Shown one piece after another: positions 58,988 through 64,000 of a stretch of 64,000 bases of DNA. Origin of the DNA: UBA6623 sp965238125 (GTDB lineage: Bacteria > Acidobacteriota > Terriglobia > Bryobacterales > UBA6623); the NCBI GenBank assembly GCA_965238125.1, contig OZ250179.1:4836001-4900000 (forward strand), in the 5' to 3' direction. The stretch's first letter is position 1; every line of letters starts with the position of its first letter. The notes beneath the pieces were generated by a model that ran no database searches, was not told the DNA's origin, and worked only from the letters and a program-made list of their open reading frames with translations. Position numbers and translations under genes: made by a program.

Positions 58988-60049
58988 ATGATTAAAGTTG
59001 AGGGCCTGACTAAGCGTTACGGTTCCGCCACAGCTGTCAAGAACATCAGCTTTGAGGTGGACAAAGGGGAAGTTGTCGGTTTTCTCGGACCCAACGGCGC
59101 CGGAAAAACGACGACCATGCGCGTGTTGACGTGCTTTTTGCCGCCCACCGAAGGCACCGCGTCCGTCGCCGGTTTCGACGTTCTCGAAGACCCCCTGGAA
59201 GTCAAGAAACGCATCGGCTATCTTCCCGAGTCGCCACCGCTTTATTCGGAAATGAGCGTCTACGACTACCTCGAGTTCGTGGCGCGGCTCAAGGGGATTC
59301 CGAGCGGCGAGGTTGCGGGGCGGGTCGACGCGGTTCTCGGGCGTTGCAACCTGGGCGATGTCCAAGCGAAGCTCAACGGCCAATTGTCGAAAGGCTACCG
59401 CCAAAGGGTCGGGCTGGCGCAAGCGCTGATCCACAACCCCGACGTGCTGATTCTCGACGAACCGACGGCGGGTCTGGATCCCAAGCAGATCATCGAAGTC
59501 CGCCAACTGATCCGCGAGCTGGGCGGCGATCACACGATCATCCTGAGTACGCACATTTTGCCGGAAGTGTCGACCACCTGCGGACGGGTCATCATCATCA
59601 ACAACGGCAAGATCGAGGCCAGCGACACGCCGGAAAATTTGACGGCAAGACTGCAGGGACACGATTCGATTTGGCTTGAGCTGGACGGGCCTTCCGACGA
59701 GATCGAGCCCAAGCTTGCGGCCGTCCCCGGGGTTGAACGGGTCGTGCCCGCCCAGGGACAGGCGGGCCGGTCGGCCTGGCAAGTCGAAGCGGACAAAGAC
59801 CCGGCCGTTCGCACCGCGCTGGCTAGAGCGGTGATCGAAGCGGGCTGGGGGCTTTACGAAATTCGCTCGGTGGGGCTGAGTCTGGAAGATATCTTCCTCA
59901 AGCTGACGGACTCCGACCCTTCGGCCGAGCAAGGGCCCGCCGAGCCGGCCGCCGATGCCCCCTCTGAAATTTCGGTGGGCGGCGGAGAAGAGGCGTCTGA
60001 AGCCGACCAACGCGCCCCCGGCGCGGGCGAAGGGGGCTCGTCATCATGA
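58988..60049 (+). CDS. ABC transporter ATP-binding protein (GldA-like)
   Basis: A 353-aa ATPase that powers the membrane partner encoded next. Walker A is GPNGAGKTTTMR (about residue 35), the signature LSKGYRQRVGLAQAL, Walker B VLILDEPTAGLDP, and the H-loop STHILPEVS. A C-terminal extension (about 215-305) precedes an acidic/Gly-rich tail. It forms an operon with the permease (4-bp ATGA overlap at 60046-60049), the GldG-type protein and the DUF4340 protein. In Bacteroidetes the GldAFG set acts in gliding; in other phyla the substrate is unknown. Confidence 0.93.
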   Translation: MIKVEGLTKRYGSATAVKNISFEVDKGEVVGFLGPNGAGKTTTMRVLTCFLPPTEGTASVAGFDVLEDPLEVKKRIGYLPESPPLYSEMSVYDYLEFVARLKGIPSGEVAGRVDAVLGRCNLGDVQAKLNGQLSKGYRQRVGLAQALIHNPDVLILDEPTAGLDPKQIIEVRQLIRELGGDHTIILSTHILPEVSTTCGRVIIINNGKIEASDTPENLTARLQGHDSIWLELDGPSDEIEPKLAAVPGVERVVPAQGQAGRSAWQVEADKDPAVRTALARAVIEAGWGLYEIRSVGLSLEDIFLKLTDSDPSAEQGPAEPAADAPSEISVGGGEEASEADQRAPGAGEGGSSS

Positions 60050-60819
60050 GAAACGTCCTGACGATCGCGCGGCGAGAGCTCAATTCCTATTTCGTGTCGC
60101 CCATCGCCTACATCCTGCTCGCCATGTTCGGCGTGATGTTCGGGTACTTCTTCTTCAGTTCCGTTGCATTTTTCGTTACGTTCAGCGCCCGTGCCGCCAT
60201 GCAGGGCGGCGGCGGCATGGGGCCGATGAACGTCAACCAATTCATCGTGCAACCGACCTTCGGCAACCTGACGATTATTCTGCTTTTCTTGACGCCGATG
60301 ATCACGATGCGCCTCTTCGCCGAGGAAATGCGCTCGGGAACGATGGAATTGCTGTTGACGTCACCGGTGAGAGATTACGAAATCATTGTTGGGAAATGGC
60401 TGGCTGGGATGCTTCTCTATAGCGCCATGTTGGGGATGACCGCCCTGAATGTCCTGATTCTCTTCATCTACAGCACGCCCGACTTTCAGGCCGTGGCGGT
60501 TGGTTATTTGGGGCTGCTGCTGATGGGTGGTACGTTCTTGGCGATTGGCGGATTCATTTCGACATTGACGAAGAATCAGATCGTGGCGGGCGCGGTCACC
60601 TTCGGCGTGTTCCTGATACTGTACGTTCTCGACTGGGTGAACGCCTACAGCACGTCAACGCTGGGCAAGGTTTGCAAATATCTCTCCGTGGCGCCGCACT
60701 TTCAGCAGTTCAGCAAAGGCGTCGTGGAACTCAAAGACGTCGTGTATTACGCGAGCGCCATCGGGCTCGGTTTGTTCTTAAGCAAGCGGTCCTTGGAATC
60801 GCTGAGGTGGAAGGCCTGA
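60046..60819 (+). CDS. ABC transporter permease (GldF-like)
   Basis: A 257-aa six-helix permease of the ABC-2 type. Helices include AYILLAMFGVMFGYFFFSSV, LTIILLFLTPMITMRLFAEE, LLYSAMLGMTALNVLILFIY and GLLLMGGTFLAIGGFISTLT. The conserved MRLFAEEMRSGTMELLLTSP segment with its ELLLTSPV couples to the ATPase. The start overlaps the ATPase stop by 4 bp, giving translational coupling. It is complete and typical in length. Confidence 0.93.
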   Translation: MRNVLTIARRELNSYFVSPIAYILLAMFGVMFGYFFFSSVAFFVTFSARAAMQGGGGMGPMNVNQFIVQPTFGNLTIILLFLTPMITMRLFAEEMRSGTMELLLTSPVRDYEIIVGKWLAGMLLYSAMLGMTALNVLILFIYSTPDFQAVAVGYLGLLLMGGTFLAIGGFISTLTKNQIVAGAVTFGVFLILYVLDWVNAYSTSTLGKVCKYLSVAPHFQQFSKGVVELKDVVYYASAIGLGLFLSKRSLESLRWKA

Positions 60820-60838
60820 GCGGCGGCTTTAACCAACC

Positions 60839-62305
60839 ATGAGGTTCGACGTACTCAAGACTCGGCAGGCCAAGTACGGCGGCTACACGACGGTCTATAT
60901 CGTCGTGGTGATTGCGATTCTCGTCGCCGTCAACTACTTGGCCGACCAACACAATAAGACTTTCGACGCGACGGAGGGCAAGCTCTACAGCTTGTCCGAG
61001 CAAACGGTGAAGGTGATCGAGGGTCTCGAAGCGGATCTGAAGATTTCCTACTTCGACCGTTCGACGGATTTCGAACGGGTTCGCGATTCGTTGGTCCGTT
61101 ACGAGAACGCTTCCAGTCGCGTGACGGTTGGCTACATCGATCCCGACAGCCGGCCCGACGTCGCGCAGGCGATGAACCTGCGCACCTACGGGACGTTGAT
61201 CGTCGAATACGGCGTCAATCGCGAAGAAGCGCAGTCCACCGACGAGGAGGACATTACCAACGCCATCATTCGCGCCAAGAAGGGGCAGGAAAAGTCGGCC
61301 TGTCTGCTGGCCGGGCACGGCGAAGCGGCGGGTGACGACCGCGACCGCGAAGGCTTTTCGGGAGCAAGCGAAGAAATCGAAGCCGCCAACTACTCTATGG
61401 CGTCGCTCTCGCTGCTCGAGATGCCGCGGATCCCGACCCAATGCACCGTGTTGATCGTCGCCGGGGCGCAGACCCGGATCGAGGACCCGGAGATCGACAT
61501 CCTCAAGCGCTACGTCGAAGGCGGCGGACGCTTGCTGTTGATGATCGATCAAAAGAAGAGTCCCGGCCTGGTCGAGCTCGTCGCCGGGTGGGGCATTCGC
61601 GTCAAGGACGATACGATCTTGGACCTGACCGGCATCGGACAGCTCTTCGGCGGCGGCCCCCTGATGCCCCTTGTCGCCGAGTACGCAGACCACCCCATCA
61701 CCGAGGTCATGGACGGCTCGGCGACATTTTTCCCCTACACGCGGACCGTCGAGCCGGGCGAGTCGGTGGACGGTTGGGAGGTCGACAAGCTTTTCAGCAC
61801 GACCTCGGGGAGCTTCGCGACCGAGAAGCTTGATATTGTCGACGAGGAATTGGTGCGCAATCCTTCCTGGGAAACCGAGGGGCCGATCTCGGTCGGGGTC
61901 GCCGCGACCTACGACGTGCCCGACGAAACGACTGACGAAGATGCCGACGACAGCGACGATGAAGAAGGCGATGCCGAACAGGACGCTTCCAACGACGAAG
62001 AAGACGCCGAGCAGGACGCCGCGGTCGAGGACGACGCCAAACAAGGCCGCGTCGTCGTCGTCGGGACGTCGGGTTTTGCCCGCAACTACTCGCTCGGCCG
62101 AGGCAGCAACGTCGATCTGCTTTTGAATATCTTGAATTGGCTCAGCTCCGATGAGGATCTGATTTCGATTCGTCCCACTGACCCGGAAAACACGCCGCTT
62201 GACTTGACGTCATCCGACATGACGCGGCTGTTCCTGCTGACCGTGGTGGGATTCCCGGCCGTCATCGTCGTGCTCGGCGTTTCGGTCTGGTGGAGACGGC
62301 GATAG
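60839..62305 (+). CDS. GldG-family ABC-associated protein
   Basis: A 488-aa membrane protein of the GldG/PF09822 (uncharacterised ABC-type) class. An N-terminal helix (GGYTTVYIVVVIAILVAVNY) is followed by a large periplasmic domain with KIYSLSEQTVKVIEGLEADL-type sequence (here KLYSLSEQTVKVIEGLEADL), RVTVGYIDPDSRPDVAQAMN and GGRLLLMIDQKKSPGLVELV. A strongly acidic stretch lies at about residues 360-400 (Asp/Glu-rich). A C-terminal helix (LFLLTVVGFPAVIVVLGVSV) ends in WWRRR. It lies 19 bp behind the permease. It probably links the transporter to an extracytoplasmic partner. Confidence 0.9.
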   Translation: MRFDVLKTRQAKYGGYTTVYIVVVIAILVAVNYLADQHNKTFDATEGKLYSLSEQTVKVIEGLEADLKISYFDRSTDFERVRDSLVRYENASSRVTVGYIDPDSRPDVAQAMNLRTYGTLIVEYGVNREEAQSTDEEDITNAIIRAKKGQEKSACLLAGHGEAAGDDRDREGFSGASEEIEAANYSMASLSLLEMPRIPTQCTVLIVAGAQTRIEDPEIDILKRYVEGGGRLLLMIDQKKSPGLVELVAGWGIRVKDDTILDLTGIGQLFGGGPLMPLVAEYADHPITEVMDGSATFFPYTRTVEPGESVDGWEVDKLFSTTSGSFATEKLDIVDEELVRNPSWETEGPISVGVAATYDVPDETTDEDADDSDDEEGDAEQDASNDEEDAEQDAAVEDDAKQGRVVVVGTSGFARNYSLGRGSNVDLLLNILNWLSSDEDLISIRPTDPENTPLDLTSSDMTRLFLLTVVGFPAVIVVLGVSVWWRRR

Positions 62306-62399
62306 AGGCTTTTGGGGGCCGGCACTTGAAAATGATGTTGACTGTCCAAAAGTGTTCACGCGATGAGGGCCCGAGAAACCTCGCCCGGGAAGGGCGCGC

Positions 62400-63776
62400 G
62401 TGAAACCGACTCCGCTGCTGATCGCGCTGGGCATCTTCACCATCCTCGCCGGGTTCGTCTATTACACGGCCGAAAACCCGCCCAAGGTCGAGGACGACCG
62501 TCAACCGATCCTACGCGCCGACGAAGATAAGATTCGCCGCATTACGATCTCGCGGCCCGAGCACGACACGATCGCTCTCGAGCGCGGCGATGACGGAGTA
62601 TGGTTATTCGGCGAGCCCCTCGCCACGCTGCGGGCCGATGAATCCGCAGCGAGCCTGATGGCGACGAATCTGTCGGAGTTGAGCGCCGACCGCGTCGTCG
62701 AGGAAAACGTAACGGACTGGACGCCCTACGGTCTCCAGGACGCCGGAACCGTGCAGGTCGGCTTGGAAGTTGACGACGGCGATGACTACACCGTCGTTTT
62801 CGGCAACGACACGCCGACCGGATCGGGCGTCTATGCCCGTCTCGAGGGCGACCCGCGGCTGTTCACCGTTTTCAGCTACGTCAAGAGCAGCTTCGAAAAG
62901 GAAGTCTTCGATCTGCGCGACAAAAAGCTGCTGCGGGTCGACAACGAAACCGTCTCTCGGATGGTGCTGAGAGCCGACGGCGGCACGATCGAGTTCGGCA
63001 AGACCGGTGACAACGCGTGGCAAATCCTCAAACCCGGACCCCTGCGCGCCGACAACTATACGGTCGGTGATCTGCTGCGGTCGGCGCGGAATGCCGAGAT
63101 GGTTACGGTGCCGGCAGAGACCGAGAAGCCCTCGGGCAGGTATTCTTTCCGGCCACCCTATGCTTCGGTCGAGATTTCCGACGAATCCGGAACGCACACG
63201 ATCACAGTCGCTAAGACTCGCGGCGACGACGAGAAATACTACGCCAAGAGCTCCGATGTCGACGGCGTTTTTGAAGTTTCCGCCATCATGGCGGAGGGCC
63301 TCAATAAGAAGGTCGAGGATTTTCGCAACAAGAAACTCTTCGATTTCGGCTTCAAGGAAATCGCGAGCCTAGATGTGCGCGACGGCGACACGCGCCTGAC
63401 GATCGCAAAAGAAGAGGATACTTGGAAGCTGACCTCTGATGAGGACCGCGAGCTTGACTCGACCAAGGTCCAAGTCTTGATCGATAGGTTGCGCAACCTG
63501 ACGGCGACGTCTTATCCTTCCGACCGCGCGGCTGACCAAGCGGGCTACGGTCTGACCGAACCGGCGATCGAAGCCAAGGTCACGACGGCGGAAGAAGGGA
63601 CCGACGATGTACTGATCAGCGACCCGGGGCAAGATCAAGTCTACGCCGCCCGGCGTGGCCAACCCAGCAGCTACGAGGTGGAAAAGACCACCGTCGAGCA
63701 AATTCAATCCGCCATCGCCGACGTGCTCAAACCGGCTGAAGAGGAACCGGCTGAGTCGGACGAAGACACGGAATAG
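62400..63776 (+). CDS. DUF4340-domain protein
   Basis: A 458-aa protein from GTG 62400. LLIALGIFTILAGFVYYTAE is a single N-terminal membrane anchor. The extracytoplasmic part contains repeated DUF4340 units, each with a W-x-x-x-x-P-like start and a V-D/N-x-x-x-V-x-x-L motif: GDDGVWLFGEPLATLRADES, GDNAWQILKPGPLRADNYTV and EDTWKLTSDEDRELDSTKVQ. It ends in an acidic tail (EEEPAESDEDTE). DUF4340 proteins regularly follow GldG-type genes in this operon type. It is the last gene of the four-gene unit. Confidence 0.92.
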   Translation: MKPTPLLIALGIFTILAGFVYYTAENPPKVEDDRQPILRADEDKIRRITISRPEHDTIALERGDDGVWLFGEPLATLRADESAASLMATNLSELSADRVVEENVTDWTPYGLQDAGTVQVGLEVDDGDDYTVVFGNDTPTGSGVYARLEGDPRLFTVFSYVKSSFEKEVFDLRDKKLLRVDNETVSRMVLRADGGTIEFGKTGDNAWQILKPGPLRADNYTVGDLLRSARNAEMVTVPAETEKPSGRYSFRPPYASVEISDESGTHTITVAKTRGDDEKYYAKSSDVDGVFEVSAIMAEGLNKKVEDFRNKKLFDFGFKEIASLDVRDGDTRLTIAKEEDTWKLTSDEDRELDSTKVQVLIDRLRNLTATSYPSDRAADQAGYGLTEPAIEAKVTTAEEGTDDVLISDPGQDQVYAARRGQPSSYEVEKTTVEQIQSAIADVLKPAEEEPAESDEDTE

Positions 63777-63936
63777 CGGCTCGGGATCGCTCCGACTAGG
63801 ACCCGCCAAGTCCAGGGCCGGCGTTGCACGTAGTGTTCACACCGATCGCAGACCGGCGGCGGCCCTTGCCGCGCATGTTGCCGCGGACTCTCGAAGCTCT
63901 TTTGGTCCGGCGGTATGCAAGAGCAGGCTGCCCTGC

Positions 63937-64000
63937 CTAGTCTCCGTCTTCCGTCACGCGGAAGCCGATCGAAGGTTTCTTCGGCGGCTCGGGCGGTCCC
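63937..64000 (-). CDS. C-terminus of an unidentified protein (partial, right edge)
   Basis: On the minus strand the frame entering from the right edge reads GPPEPPKKPSIGFRVTEDGD and ends at TAG (63937-63939). The GFRV ending is reminiscent of formylglycine-generating/SUMF1-type enzymes, whose last strand carries GFR, but 20 residues are too few to be sure. The gene converges with the ABC/DUF4340 operon. Confidence 0.45.
   Translation of the reverse strand, partial: GPPEPPKKPSIGFRVTEDGD

Noticed and set aside
61910..62050. Frameshift or assembly error in the acidic stretch of the GldG-like gene
   Set aside because: The frame continues cleanly on both sides into expected GldG sequence and the C-terminal helix, so the acidic insert is treated as genuine.
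63777..63936. Plus-strand gene after the DUF4340 protein
   Set aside because: No start with a ribosome-binding site and no protein-like sequence; the only supported coding here enters from the right edge on the minus strand.

Overview
The window looks like a chromosomal segment of an Acidobacteriota-type bacterium, perhaps Bryobacterales/Solibacter-like. The evidence is high GC, a bacillithiol gene pair (bshA and a ypdA homologue), two pairs of planctomycete-cytochrome-C/DUF1549/DUF1553 and DUF1501 genes, Tat-exported TIM-barrel epimerases, a DUF6807 lipoprotein, a bactofilin and a Gld-type ABC operon with a DUF4340 protein. The phylum is inferred from gene content only.

Bases 1-9010 are a decayed integrative element abutting the 3' end of a tRNA-Phe gene. 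It holds an unidentified partial gene, a truncated exported-protein gene, and a phage-type Gp37/Gp68 (DUF5131) gene split by an IS1380-family element. It also holds a scrap of M23 peptidase fused to a truncated IS630 copy, the last part of a DUF3987-type replication gene, a small conserved gene, an excisionase-like HTH gene, and a tyrosine integrase that is split by a second IS1380 copy and also frameshifted. Both IS1380 copies are 1,666 bp with clear 5-bp target duplications, so the parent genes can be reconstructed in frame.

Bases 9.1-31.5 kb are mostly ordinary chromosome. They carry divergent bshA/ypdA, an intact IS630 whose transposase needs a -1 frameshift at A_AAA_AAG, a zinc-ribbon membrane protein plus NHL propeller, and a HigBA toxin-antitoxin pair. 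Next come an OmpA-family protein, bactofilin and methyltransferase, a sugar-type oxidoreductase/epimerase pair, an NHL lipoprotein, a solitary TRAP substrate-binding protein, and an IS110-family transposase. The stretch ends with an Nramp homologue lacking the canonical metal motifs, a cupin, a Tat TIM-barrel protein, RNase D and an AI-2E-type permease.

Bases 31.5-38 kb hold a family-39-type glycosyltransferase among repeats (a 36-bp direct repeat and a 1.1-kb cluster of degenerate units), then two poorly characterised envelope genes. Bases 38-50.8 kb form a co-directional cluster of exported proteins: DUF6807, amidohydrolase, TIM-barrel epimerase, two large proteins with two CxxCH motifs each, two DUF1501 proteins, and one inserted unknown gene. 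It is probably an extracytoplasmic catabolic/redox locus. Bases 50.8-64 kb carry queG, a large HD-GYP/GAF/degenerate-GGDEF protein, a MITE-like palindromic element with an internally deleted IS200-type TnpA, a NUDIX-metallo-beta-lactamase fusion, a small secreted protein, and the ABC/Gld/DUF4340 operon. The 3' end of another gene enters at the right edge. A dispersed intergenic repeat family (five copies recognised) links the right half of the window.
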